A program made the position numbers and the translations under genes. A stretch of DNA of 64,000 nt from Rhizopus sp. PT2906. Its lineage: Eukaryota > Mucoromycota > Mucoromycetes > Mucorales > Rhizopodaceae. Shown here one piece after another: positions 8,985-19,441 of this stretch. How positions within the stretch are numbered: the first letter of the stretch is position 1; each line of letters begins with the position of its first letter. The notes under the pieces are model-generated. The model was given only the letters and a program-made list of their open reading frames with translations, did not search any database and was not told the DNA's origin. The DNA lies in assembly GCA_025529335.1 (NCBI GenBank), contig JAMYHX010000025.1:1-64000 (forward strand). Direction: 5' to 3'.

Positions 8985-9815
8985 GAACTCAGGACAAACA
9001 CCCAAAACGAGATAGTCACATCACATCTTCAGCACTTGGGTTTCATCATCAACTACAAGAAGAGCAAACACCAACCGGCACATTGTCAAGAGTTTTTCGG
9101 TTTCTTATTCAATACGAAGACGATGAAGATCGCTGCACCAAAGAGGAAACTGGAGGCCATATATTTACGTATCAAGCAAGTGTTGAAGACAATCAAGACC
9201 TACCGATAGATTGCTGCCTTATTGGGCAAAATGACAGCACTGTTTCCAGCAGTAAGCGAAGCGTTGATTCACATACGATTTATCCAGCGAGATTTGGCAA
9301 GGAACTTGATGGGAAAACAAGCTCGATGGGAACAACTATGTCATCTATTCAATCATGCTCAAGAAGAACTTCGCTGGTGGCTAACACAGAGTACATTCAA
9401 GAATGGACTTCCGATCATGACACGGCTCCCTGCTCCGCCTGCGGTGACGATCCATGTAGATGCCAGCGACGTAGTCAAGAGATATGGGTTTTGGAACAAG
9501 AACGAGAAGCAGATGTCAATAAACGTGAGAGAACTTATGGCGATTTGGTTTGCGCTACAAGCGCATGCACAAAGATTTCGAGATCAAACGATTCACATAT
9601 ATTCCGACAACCGTACAGCTCTGAAGTATGCGGCGAAGGCGGGTAGAACCGCTTCCTCCACACTGCAGCTGATTGCTCTAGAGATACAGGACATATGCAA
9701 TCAGCACAACCTGACAGTAATTTATCAGCACATCCCAGGAGTGATGAATACAGAGGCCGACGCCCTGAGCCGAATGTCTCAACTATTCCACAATTACAGC
9801 TTGCCACGTTGGGTT
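8985..9815 (+). pseudogene. DIRS reverse transcriptase end and RNase H (broken)
   Basis: Reading starts in the RT thumb region (GFIINYKKSK, then FGFLFNTKTMKI) and runs through the connection into an RNase H: VTIHVDAS with the first acidic residue, INVRELMAIWFAL with the Glu, IHIYSDNRTAL with the third acid, and NTEADALSR. At least one in-frame stop occurs near 9210 (in TYR-stop-IAALLG). The upstream RT palm with its YxDD is missing by internal deletion. Same family as the RT at 51-52 kb. Confidence 0.8.
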
Positions 9816-10889
9816 GTCAAACAAATTTCACAGGAATGGAAGGTCCATCTCAAGATAGCTCAAGCTATCCACAAGTCAACAAACGACGCCTACAATTGCC
9901 ATTGGAAGAACTGGGCAAATTGGTGTTTTTTAGAGAATCCAAAGAGAAGTCCAACAGAGTATGATCTCCATCTGGTCGTGATAAGATCAGCACTAGCCTC
10001 AGTTTTCCGAATTATCCATAGCAACAAGCCTGATATCGCTGAGCAGAGATTGATTCAACAATTCTTTTAAGCGAGAAAAAGAACAAAGAATAAACTACCA
10101 AAGAAATATTCGATATCTATCCACGGCTACAGATAGTCAATGATTGCGGGGATACAGAAAACCTATCGCTAGATCAACTACAAAGAAAGACTCTGGTACT
10201 CTTAGCAATAGCTACGATGTAGCGTCCACGTTCAGATTTAGGTTGTTTACAATATCGCGATGTATCGTTTATTGAGTTGAATGACCAGCTTCTGGGAGTA
10301 ACATTAATTGTACGGACACCAAAAGAGATCAAGCCGAAAGCAAACAAATTGGGCCTAGGCGAATATCAAAACCTATGTCCCGTTCGAACATTGAAGACAT
10401 TTGTTCAGCATACCAAGGACCTTAGAACTTTGTTAGAGGAGAAACACACATTGTTCCTAGCTTACTTAGGTAATGGCCGTACATCCGTAAAATCGATTCA
10501 AAATCTAAGACAGTCAGCAGGTGACTGGAAGGCATAATGCACGATTCGGGAATCAATATAAACAAGTTCAAGGCACATTCTTTGCGATCCGCAGCAAGCA
10601 CGAAGGCAGTGTCTTTAGGTGTCACAATAGAACAAATAAAACTGCACGCGAACTGGAGTTTGTCAAGCAACACCTTCGAAGACTATTACTACCGGCCAAG
10701 GGATCAGCACAAGCGTGGATCCGATATAGTCAACACTGTGTTTGGAGAAGTTACCAAGAACATAACCACATCCGAGGTCGGAGTGGAGGCAACGGCGATT
10801 GTGGTAGGCATGACCCACAATGGCTATGTTGCCGAAACAAAGACTAAGGATGTGGTGGCTCCCCACCCATGGTACAGAAGACTCTTTTG
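9816..10889 (+). pseudogene. DIRS tyrosine recombinase (broken)
   Basis: Phage-integrase-fold recombinase that would join the circular DNA intermediate to the target. An N-terminal SAM-like helical part (WKNWANWCFLENPKRSPTEY) ends in a stop at 10068-10070. The catalytic domain is readable in pieces: RPRSDLGCLQYRDV with the first Arg (an in-frame stop lies directly before it, 10218-10220), HSLRSAASTKAVSLG with the H-x-x-R, and HANWSLSSNTFEDYYYRP with the nucleophile Tyr. Stops and a frame change make it inactive. The internal complementary region overlaps its 3' end. Confidence 0.8.
10762..10856. repeat. DIRS internal complementary region
   Basis: 10762-10821 is complementary to the left tip 8685-8744 (60 bp each, about 52 of 60 matching). 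10819-10856 is complementary to the right tip about 11018-11056. The two halves abut at AAT, so the segment reads as left tip joined to right tip, as expected of a circle junction. Confidence 0.82.
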
Positions 10890-10935
10890 AAGCCCATTCC
10901 TGCCACCAGTTCTCAAAACACAGTGAATGCACGTA

Positions 10936-11016
10936 TAGAAAGATGTAAAGAGAACAATAAGAAGAAACTTTTTTATTTTTTATATCACTGAGAATAAAGC
11001 GCGGCTAGAAAGCCTA
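10936..11016. repeat. DIRS right inverted terminal repeat
   Basis: Inverted partner of 8745-8824. Ends in GGCTAGAAAGCCTA, followed by the 39-bp right tip that is complementary to the internal region. Confidence 0.85.
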
Positions 11017-11056
11017 TAACTACATCCTTAGTCTTCGTTTCGGCAACATAGCCATT

Positions 11057-11879
11057 CGGGTTTTCTTTCGATGGTGTGCCTGTTTCAGAAGATTTTAGTT
11101 TTTTTTTTATGAATTAAAACCTCCTGTAGCCTTCGAGTTTTTGATGAAGTTCTATGATGGTGATAAACAGTTTCTCGAAGCAGCTATTCCAAAGATTAGA
11201 CGGTATCCCCATATATCATGGATGCCTGAAAGATTCACAGTTTATGGAAAAGACAACACAAGAGTTGTTTTTAAAGGTGCTACTGAAAGGTTATAAGATC
11301 GAGAATGCGAAAAAACATTTTATCCAAAATATCCATAAATAATATTATATGTGAAATATATAAATATAAAAAAAAATCTTGCTGGAAAGCGTCTTTCTTA
11401 TTCATAGGAAATACGTGAAATTGTTATTGTAAGAAAGTGTGATAACTGTAACAATAAACATGACTTCTAGCTTTAGGTCGTTTGTATACTCATCTTGTAA
11501 TATGTAATGATAAAAATTGAGTAATCTGTATGCTTTGTTTATAATCCATGACAAAAAAAAAAAAACTGATGGCATCTTACATATGAACCCTGCCCTTCCC
11601 TGAAGAAAGACTCTGGCTACTAATAGTACCTACTATACTAGCCAGGAATAGTAAGTAGTCTTCTTTGACATCAGACAAGTATGTATTTATGTTGATACAA
11701 AGGACTGACAACTTTTATTTTTTCTAAAGTCCACGATTATATATTTCATGCATTAAAACACGTCGACTTCTTTACAAATGACAGAAAGAATTTACTAACT
11801 AAGCTCTGAATATAAAATTATTAAAATCCTGTGCACAATTTTAATTCTTTTTTTTTTTTTTTTCACTTTATCTTACAGC
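11057..11879 (+). other. Intergenic with a possible 3' gene fragment
   Basis: Directly after the DIRS element, a frame reads ...FEFLMKFYDGDKQFLEAAI, PKIRRYPHISWMPERFTVYG, KDNTRVVFKGATERL and then stops (about 11125-11300). Its composition looks like real protein (few low-complexity residues, many aromatics), but I do not recognise it and there is no 5' part. It may be the tail of a gene separated from its start by the transposon. The rest to 11879 is A/T-rich with a poly(T) tract before the next start. Confidence 0.35.
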
Positions 11880-13084
11880 ATGTTTGACATAGAAAAAACA
11901 AGTTTATTTGCAGTCTATATCCTTCTATTACCATTGATAATCAAAGGCACCACCAATAGCATAAGAGATACTTTACTCTATTTGCATGCAATAGGCTTGA
12001 CTTGCATAGTCTATCATTTATTACAACAAATACTTTCCGGAAGTAAACCGTTCAAGGCAACAGACAAGCAAGAGGAGATGTATGGTTTACGTCATATTCT
12101 ACTCAATATCCAACTGCCACCTTCAACACTCTGGTTTAATATGGGATTATGGACAGACAATGTCTCATCATTTTCCGATGCCTGCAGCAAACTAGTGCTT
12201 GAAACCGCTAAATATACTCGTATTCAAAATGGAAATAGTGTACTCGGTAAGAAGTTGGTGTTGTATGGCCATTACTCTGTTATTGAATTATTGTGATAAA
12301 TATCATAGATGTGGGCTTTGGATGTGGTGATTCATGCTTACTCTTAGCAGGTATGTAACAACCGACGTCATGATCATCACTTTTTAATACACTTGTTTAT
12401 GATAGATCAATATAACTGCAATGTTACAGTAAGTCACGTAGAGAGGGCATGATTGCATTAGGGACCTAACTTATATTCTAGGGAATCACAAATGAATTGA
12501 CTCAGGTGCAGATGGCTAATGAGAGATTAACCGATGATCAAAAGCAAAAGATAACTTTATTACACGGGTCTGCAGATGATCTGGATAGATTATTCCCAAA
12601 ACACAAGTTTGATCATATTCTAAGCATTGATTCAGCTTATCATTATGACACTCGTTGGGATTTCTTCAAGAATGCGTACAGCCTTTTAAATGATAAAGGA
12701 ACACTTGGTCTTTTTGATTTTGCATTAGATCCAACCTTTTCACAAGAACTGAAAAAGTCATCTTGGAAGCTAATCTTGTTTGAAATGATATGCACTATAA
12801 GCAAAATACCAGCAGAGAATCTCATGTCGACACCTACTGAATATAAGCATAAGCTTCATCAAGCTGGGTTTAATCATATCTGTCTAGAAACAGTGGAACA
12901 AGAGAAAGTATTTGGTGGTATATCTCATTTTATGACTCATCAATTACATAATACAGCCAAGTATGGTGTGAACATTGGAATAACTGACAAATTATTCTTG
13001 AGAGCATCTTGCTTTGTCTTTCATCTGCTCGCAACCAACAAATGGATTGTCCCTTTGATGGTCAGCGCAGAAAAGCAAGCATAA
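11880..13084 (+). CDS. SAM-dependent methyltransferase, membrane-anchored
   Basis: Class I methyltransferase of 344 aa from four exons (11880-12246, 12309-12350, 12406-12428, 12482-13084; frame closes). A hydrophobic N-terminal segment (SLFAVYILLLPLIIKG) suggests an ER or other membrane anchor. Motif I is DVGFGCGDS at about residue 124, split by the first intron; a motif II-like stretch is IDSAYHYDTRWDF, where cyclopropane-synthase/sterol-type enzymes carry similar residues. Substrate unknown; a small-molecule or lipid methyltransferase is inferred. Exon 3 is only 23 nt. The ATG follows a poly(T) tract. Confidence 0.85.
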
Positions 13085-13191
13085 TTTTTCAAGCAGCGCC
13101 TGTGTTGCTGAACAATGACTCGAAATTTCTATTCATTTTTTTTTTTATATTTTTCTTTTTATTATCAAACATATAAAATATACAACAACAA

Positions 13192-13708
13192 ATGGCTACC
13201 TTTAAATATTGTCTAGATTGGTATGCTATCATGACGCATACGAACAACATTTTATGCTTAATTTAAGCTGATTTGCATAGTAACAACTTATTATACCCCA
13301 AAGAAGATAAACACAATAGAAAATTACTATTTGCATGTCGTAATTGTGAATATGAGGAAGATGCAGAGAATTACTGTGTTTATCGACATGAAATTGTTCA
13401 TGCACCTTCGTAATGTTGTTGTTGTACGAATTGACATAGATTTATATTAATCTCTTTCAAAGGGAACAAACCATGGTGTTGCACGATTTAGGAACAGATC
13501 CTACTCTTGTAAGATTGGATCATTTTTAATGCTATACACAAGCTAATCCTTTTTTTTGTATTTTCAGCCACGAGCCAATATCAACTGTCCTCGCTGTGGA
13601 CACCCAGAAGCTGTATTTTTCCAATCTTCGTCTAGACGAGCAGAAGCAAAGATGACATTATTTTATGTTTGTGCAAACAAAGGTTGTGGACATCGTTGGA
13701 CTGGATAA
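13192..13708 (+). CDS. RPB9: RNA polymerase II subunit Rpb9
   Basis: Small zinc-ribbon subunit at the tip of the Pol II jaw, needed for start-site choice and transcript proofreading. Four exons: 13192-13220, 13281-13409, 13463-13508, 13568-13708. The first zinc site is FKYCLDCNN...CRNCEY. The C-terminal ribbon is INCPRCGHPEAVFFQSSSRR...YVCANKGCGHRW, with the acidic/QSRR-type loop typical of Rpb9 and TFIIS. About 114 aa, close to the usual 110-125. Ends 43 bp from the stop of the next, convergent gene. Confidence 0.95.
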
Positions 13709-13751
13709 ACAAAGTATATTTTTCAAAAAAAAAAAGGTCATAACAATAAAC

Positions 13752-14137
13752 TTATATTGTTGTTTGTCCTTTGATTATTTGTTCTACATTTAAAAGATTA
13801 TCAATGTCATCAAGTTCTTGACTAATGAATAAAAGATCAGACTGTCTACAAAAAAAAAATGAGATTATACATGTTTATGCTTCTTTATTATTATTATTTA
13901 CTTGTCTGATAGTAACTTTAATGCCTTTTCTGTCCTTTCTAAATGATTTCTTGTAGTCTTTGCCAGTATATCAACAGATGTGAATGATTTTGTTGTTGTC
14001 TCTAATTCATCATAGCAAGTTGACATTCGAATGGTTTGTCGTAAAACATGACTCCATTCTTCAAATGCCTTTGCAGTTTTAAAATGACAATCTTGCTTTG
14101 TTGAAAAGTACAACTCTTTATTGTTACTATTTTGCAT
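13752..14137 (-). CDS. Small coiled-coil protein, unknown
   Basis: Two exons (13902-14137, 13752-13845) give 109 aa with a clean GTAAAT donor and TTGTAG acceptor. I do not recognise it. It is helical and hydrophilic, with a heptad-like C-terminal half (RNHLERTEKALKLLSDKQSD, then LLFISQELDDIDNLL). This is the look of small subunits of tethering, kinetochore or BLOC/BORC-type complexes, but none is claimed. The ATG at 14135-14137 is 85 bp from the stop of the PHD gene, in the same direction. Confidence 0.65.
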
Positions 14138-14222
14138 ATTTAAAGAAAGAAAAGAGAGAGGGGAGGGGTAACTTTATTTACAGAAAGAAAGAAAGAAAAA
14201 AAAAAATAAAAGGACAATGCTA

Positions 14223-15903
14223 TTACCAAGTATTTCGGCCTTGGTAGAATTCCCTACTTCTCGTGATAGGTGGTCCTTCATATTCAATACTTTCAGGATC
14301 ATCCGTCATTGCATTCCCAAAGGAAAATTGACCAAAACGCCTTTGAAAGATGATGACCTGCCTTGTTAAGGTATCCATGATCTCTGTCGATGTCTGTTCC
14401 TTGGGTTTATTTATCTTTTCTAAAGCTTCTTCAGCCACAGATTTTTCTGTGTCTATAAATCGATCCTCTTCTTCTTCTTCTAAAGGTATCGTACTTGCAC
14501 TACTTAGAGAAGAAGAAGGTGATGATGTATGATCTGTTTTGGGAGGTATAAGAATAGGTGTTGGCTTTCTGTTATTCTCTCGTATGCTTGTTACTGCAAC
14601 TGCATTAAATTTCTCTTCTTGTTCCAGCTGAACCATTGCTTTTGTCATTGTTTCACTTATTTGAGCATCAATTAATTTCCGTCTTTTGCATATCTCATCT
14701 TCTTCATCCTCTTCTTCTTCATGTTCTTCTTGTAGCAGCTGCTTTTCTTTTCTCTTTTTACTTGTTGCCATTTCTACTTGTAATGAACAGATATATTCCA
14801 GTATTTGATTTGCTCTTTTATTCATTTCCGAGATGGTCATACGAGCGGAAGGTATACGGACCTTGGCTGGAGGTGATGTTTCTCGAGCAGAGGGTGATAA
14901 ATGTTCAAACAGGATACTACTCGTACTTGTCGGTGTTGTCTGTGCTTCTGGTTGTGGGGTTGATGTTCGTGACCTTGGTGCTTTGTTGGATCGACGAAAA
15001 GAATGGCTGTTCCACTTTCGGCCATTTGTACTTCCGGACGGACGAGATTTTTTTTCACTCTTTGTACTTTTCCTTTTAGGTCGACTGGATTTACCTTCAA
15101 TTACTAATGTACAAAATATATATATATATTAGGATATATGTTTCTATAGTGACAAGTGCTTACTTTCGTCTGTAGGTGAATCCGAGGTGGTTATTTCTGT
15201 GTTACTTGACTCCATAGCACTTTTATTATTGCTACTGCTGCTGCTACTACTACTACTACTACTGCTACTGCTGCTGCTGCTGCTGCTGTTACTGCTGATA
15301 CTACCACTACCATTCGTCCTACCATCATCCGCTGAAGTCGAGGTATTGTTATTATCCCTATTATTTGTATTTCTTTTTTTAACCGTCTTTGAAGGCTTAT
15401 AATATCTACGTGTTTTGCTATCAAAAAAAAAGTGTGAAAAGATACTCTTCACTTTTTAACAGCAACACTTTACTTGTCATAACCTTTTATCTGAATATGG
15501 TCCTCAGGTCGACACTGTTCACAAAAGTATTGGTCAGGAATATCTTCTTCTTCTAATCCCATACATTCACAATGCTGCCAGACTTCACAATCATCGCAGC
15601 ACACCATTAGACCGATGCTATCTGTTTGGCATATCAGTGTTCAGCTATTGTTTTAACAAAATGACTTACGTTGTTTGCCACAGACACAACGAGTGACAGA
15701 CTCATCTTCAGCACTTTCCTCCTCTTCCTCCTCCTCTTCTTCTTCTTCCGAGACAATGACAGGTTCCGGTACCTTTTGTTGTTGTTGTTTTCTTCTTGTA
15801 CTGTTACTTGCAGCTCTTGTCCTCGAAGAAAAGGACGCTAATATGAAGATATGAGGGAAAAGGAAAAAAAAAGATATACAAGCAAAAAGGTAAGCTTACT
15901 CAT
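14223..15903 (-). CDS. CTI6: PHD-finger protein, Cti6-like (Rpd3L/Sin3 complex)
   Basis: Five exons (15900-15903, 15670-15837, 15474-15621, 15164-15417, 14223-15103; 1455 nt, 484 aa). An acidic Glu-rich N-terminus leads into a PHD finger: TRCVCGKQ, then MVCCDDCEVWQHCECMG, then YFCEQCRP, with C4HC3 spacing (about residues 50-100). A polyserine tract, basic linkers and a conserved helix (RANQILEYICSLQVEMA) near residue 285 follow; this pair of features resembles Cti6, the H3K4me-reading subunit of the Rpd3L deacetylase complex. The first coding exon is only 4 nt. Bye1/Set3-type PHD proteins are alternatives but lack this helix arrangement. Confidence 0.8.
15225..15297. repeat. AGC/AGT triplet repeat encoding polyserine
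   Basis: On the plus strand this is a run of GCT/ACT-type triplets (CTGCTGCTACTACTACTACT and similar). On the coding strand it gives more than 20 consecutive Ser in the PHD protein. A long leucine ORF on the plus strand is only its antisense reading. Confidence 0.85.
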
Positions 15904-16233
15904 TCTTGTCACAAATAGAACAAGGAAAAAGAAAAAAAAAAAGGTAATAAAGTCTGCAATTTAAAAATAGGTGCGCTTTTTCTCTCTTTCTTTTAACAAA
16001 AAAAAAAAAAAAAACAATTAACCGATAGTTTGAAAGGATGATTTGCACAAGTATATGTAATATCTATGTTTTTACAAAACATGGCAATGAAAGCTCTCTT
16101 AACTTCTTGTAGGTATAAAACGATAATACGTTGTTTTTTATTCACTAGTGTTCTAGTTGAAGAATAATTACATATATTTGATGTGCTATATTTATAATGA
16201 CAGGATGCAAATATGTATATAAACAGATGAATG
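15904..16233. other. Short intergenic stretch
   Basis: A/T-rich, with poly(A) near 15999 and no gene. It holds the promoter of the PHD gene and the 3' end of the membrane protein gene. Confidence 0.5.
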
Positions 16234-17188
16234 TTACTGTGGTAATCGATCTCTATAATTATTTTCCTCCATCCATTCTTGAATAAGTGCCACCGATCTT
16301 TTCCTGATAAATCTGCTAGTAAGTGATGTGATAAGGGACATCGTGACAGATATAGTGATGATTATAATGTTGCCATAAAGTACAATATGATCGACATCTA
16401 AGGTACTCTTAATCATAATCACCTTGGCAGCAAATTCGCCCATAAGTATCACGCCCCAGGCAAAGGTTAAAATGTAACAATATGTTCGAAACATTTTGAC
16501 ATGTTCCCAGACAAAGATCAACCTCGGGGAAGACTGTTCTTGCCCACTTTGATCAACCCAAGTAATTGGAGGTGCATTGGCAAACATCTGTTGAGAGATC
16601 AAGAATACCATGGGCTTAATATCAAACCATTTTGTTTGCAGAGGAATAAGTGTGACAAAGAACATGACGCTGATTAAAGCTGTTGTGCTCGAATCTCGGA
16701 GTAGTGTCAAACGTACATCGCCTGGAAAAAGACTGTCAGTCAAAATTATTCATTTCAATTTCCGAATTACCTGTAATCAATGACAAAACAGCAGATATGA
16801 TAAATGACACAACAAATATACATCCAAGAATTTCCAAACGTCTGTGTCTGATGAAAGAGTAGATGACATGTAATAAAGGAGGTATACCAGATATAATCAG
16901 GGCAATCAAGGGGCCTATCGCATTTTTGGTACCATAATAAATAGCGAGGGGTATTCCAACGTCGATCACTAACATGACAATCATTGGTTTTGCATAGAAA
17001 AAGAATGTCTTGAGTTTCTCTTTCCAAGTCATTGGCTGATCTTGCTTTACTTTAGGTTCTTGATCCATATGAATCGTGGTGGATGATGACTCAATGTCTT
17101 TAGGGTTATTGAGTGGTTCAGAAGAAGCTTTGTCGCTCTTGTCTGATTCAGAGATACTTTGATAGTTATTGCTTTGTGCTTCTTGCAT
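16234..17188 (-). CDS. VC0807-type multi-span membrane protein
   Basis: Two exons (16771-17188, 16234-16721) with a 49-bp intron; 301 aa from the ATG at 17186-17188. A hydrophilic Ser/Asp/Glu-rich N-terminus of about 75 aa is followed by six hydrophobic segments (for example IVMLVIDVGIPLAIYYG, PLIALIISGIPPLLHVIYSF, ISVMFFVTLIPLQ). The GPLIALIISGIPP and DSSTTALIS patterns and a W-H-V-x-M-F-R segment (VWEHVKMFR) match the fungal and bacterial VC0807-domain family, whose function is unknown. Probably a plasma or organelle membrane protein. Confidence 0.75.
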
Positions 17189-18732
17189 GTTGAATGAATA
17201 AAACAACAGAGAAAAGGTGGCTATCTCTCCCTTTATATATGAATTGATCTGACGTGCGGAGCCCTCGGTGAATATTTACCTTTTTTGGACAATATTGTCC
17301 GTGTAACACATATATGTTGCTAAGCAAGGAATCTATGCAACCTTGATCTATTTTTTTTTTTTTTTTTTTGCTAAGCAGATAGAGAAAGGCTACTCTTCAT
17401 ACTAAATCAAGTTCATCATAGATTCCGTTTTAAGTTTAACTCGATTGCCTTATTCATTTGTAACTCGCCGCTGTGGCTGATTTATTGTTTATCACTCTTT
17501 GTGATAAACAAGGCTACAATATGAAATATATTTAAGCCTTTTGTTTATTCTCTCTTGTTCTATCTGTATCTTTTGACCAAACATATATCTCATTTACTTA
17601 GCAACAATCAGTATGACCGAAGAATGCTACACATGTGCATAAAATTTCACAGAGTTTCTCGAACACCCAGGTTGGCGTTACCTTGAGGGCTATCATTCGT
17701 TGATCCCAAAAGAGACTTACTAAAATACCGACAGAAATACAACTTTACTGAGTATTGGTGAAGCAAATACCTAAATACTGCTCCTTGATCTGCTTGTGAA
17801 TCGTTCAGATAAATCAAGTAATGATCAAAAAAAGAGGCTCAGAGCATAGTCAGCCTTCAAAAGAAAGTATTCCACAAGTGACACTGTCTTTTTTGATTTC
17901 TTTGAGACACTGAAGATCGTCAAATTAAAGTTTTTCATAAAAGAAAAAAAAAAAGCTCAGTAAGAGTGGCGCATTTCTGTGTCACTTGTGCATATCGACT
18001 TTTACTGCTTGGACAATATTTACTTGTTTAATATTCTCATGATAAAGTCGTGATGGCACATTTCAACTGCTGCTATCGTAATAAAAATGGTGAAACAGAG
18101 TTATGATCTATGTCGGCATATCTATTACTTCATCAATAAAATAGAGAAGATATGATCTTATTTGAAATACAAAGAGCCAAGAAGCCAAAATAGCTCTTGG
18201 CATTATTTAAACGTTTCTAATTAGATTGGTTTCTGTCACCTTGTTATCGCATAGATATAAAATCAACCAACACATCCACTGAGCGCCTGTTTATTGAGAT
18301 AGACTACGCAGGCGTAATATAATAAGGGTAATACTAGAGACACTGCAAAAGGGCACTGCAAAATCCAAAAATAATCCTTCCCAAACTGCAAAATTCTCTT
18401 TTGAAAGGAAACTGGAAGCTGTTCAAGTAAAAAATGTATTATATAATTCGATTTATGCGTGAATGCTACAATTCAAAGTGGCATAGCTTATAAAGTATGC
18501 TTTTAACAATAGATTTGTTCATGCCCTACCACTCTTTATAGGTCCTATATCAGCAACCATAGTTTATAGTAGTGCATTGAGATTATCTATACTCTGCTCA
18601 TAATATGTTGACCATTTTGCTTTTAAAAAGTAGGAGAATTGAATTTACATTGTAAGCAGAATTTTTACCTGGCAACTTTTGGATATTTTCTACCGAATCA
18701 ATAGAATCGTACTACTCACTCATATCATTACC
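17189..18732. other. Intergenic with decayed ORF
   Basis: No intact gene. From an ATG at 17613 a plus-strand frame reads on through several isolated stops for about 400 bp: MTEECYTCA-stop-NFTEFLEHPGWRYLEGYHSL, IPKETY-stop-NTDRNTTLLSIGEANT. The protein-like composition between stops suggests an old pseudogene; the family is not recognised. Three ACTGCAAAA copies lie at about 18340-18400. Confidence 0.35.
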
Positions 18733-18968
18733 TCTTGTTTCATAAAAAAGGCCATGGCATATTCTAACTTTGCAGTCATTAATTCTACCGTAGCTTGGAT
18801 TCTTGTGAGCTTCTCAGTGTTAAGTTGATCAACAATGCGTAATAAGGGTGTGGCTTTATTCATTAGGCATTGGTACGGTTCTGGTGCTGTGGCATATCTT
18901 GATGGAAAAGCTGGAAGATGAGCATGTTGGATTGATTGAAGTCGAACCTTGTGATAGGATCGGCTCAT
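18720..18968 (-). CDS. Small unknown protein (at least one exon)
   Basis: ATG at 18966-18968; reads MSRSYHKVRLQSIQHAHLPA..., then a helical C-terminal half (IVDQLNTEKLTRIQATVELM). A TATA-like box (TATAAATAG on the minus strand, about 19052-19062) lies about 90 bp upstream. The frame ends at 18720-18722, but GAG|GTAATG at 18733 looks like a splice donor, so one or more short exons may follow toward 18600. Family not recognised. Supported by promoter position, non-repetitive composition and the possible splice site only. Confidence 0.5.
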   Translation of the reverse strand: MSRSYHKVRLQSIQHAHLPAFPSRYATAPEPYQCLMNKATPLLRIVDQLNTEKLTRIQATVELMTAKLEYAMAFFMKQEVMI

Positions 18969-19441
18969 TAGAAGAACTTGATGACTTAATATTGTCAATA
19001 AATAACAATATGAGAGACGAAAAACAATCAGACAAAACAAAAAGAGAGTGCCCTATTTATACCATTGTGGAGACGGTTCAAGAACTATTTATTTCTCAAA
19101 TCATCTTATTCAATTGAAGCTTTTAATAAGAGAAAGTACTAATCAACGCTAGCTGTTTTTTAAATGAGGTTCGCTTTAGGATGTGTGCTATCTTTAGAGT
19201 ATAATCCTGTATCCACACTATGTACCTCAATCTTAAGAAAATTTCAAGATTTTGATTGGCCAAGTCCTTCAGACAAACTTTCACTGTGACTTTAGTTAGC
19301 CATGCTAATTTTTATTGGTCATTTTTCCTTTGGTGGAAAAGCGTGTGTGTGTGTGTATGTGTTTGTCAAAACTGTGCATTTTTTTTTTTTAAAAAAAAAA
19401 AAAGCACAGCTGTGAAAACTAGTTTCTTTTACACTTAAAAC

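Larger units (their letters stand above)
8685..11056 (+). mobile_element. DIRS-type retroelement, internally deleted, termini intact
   Basis: A 2372-bp tyrosine-recombinase retroelement. Termini: an inverted terminal repeat at 8745-8824 and 10936-11016. Outside these, the left tip (8685-8744) is the reverse complement of 10762-10821, and the right tip (about 11018-11056) is the reverse complement of 10819-10856; the two arms meet at 10819-10821. This is the ITR plus internal complementary region layout of DIRS-1, in which the internal region is a copy of the joined ends. Inside are a start like the gag ORF of the 53 kb copy (ATG 8847, then stops), the end of reverse transcriptase, RNase H and a recombinase. 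Most of gag and the RT palm are missing, so it cannot move by itself. Confidence 0.85.

Noticed and set aside
15187..15402. Plus-strand ORF with a long polyleucine run
   Set aside because: Antisense of the polyserine triplet repeat in the PHD-protein gene; no other coding signs.
18848..19117. Plus-strand 89-codon ORF
   Set aside because: Antisense to the small minus-strand gene, which has a TATA box and a better-placed ATG.
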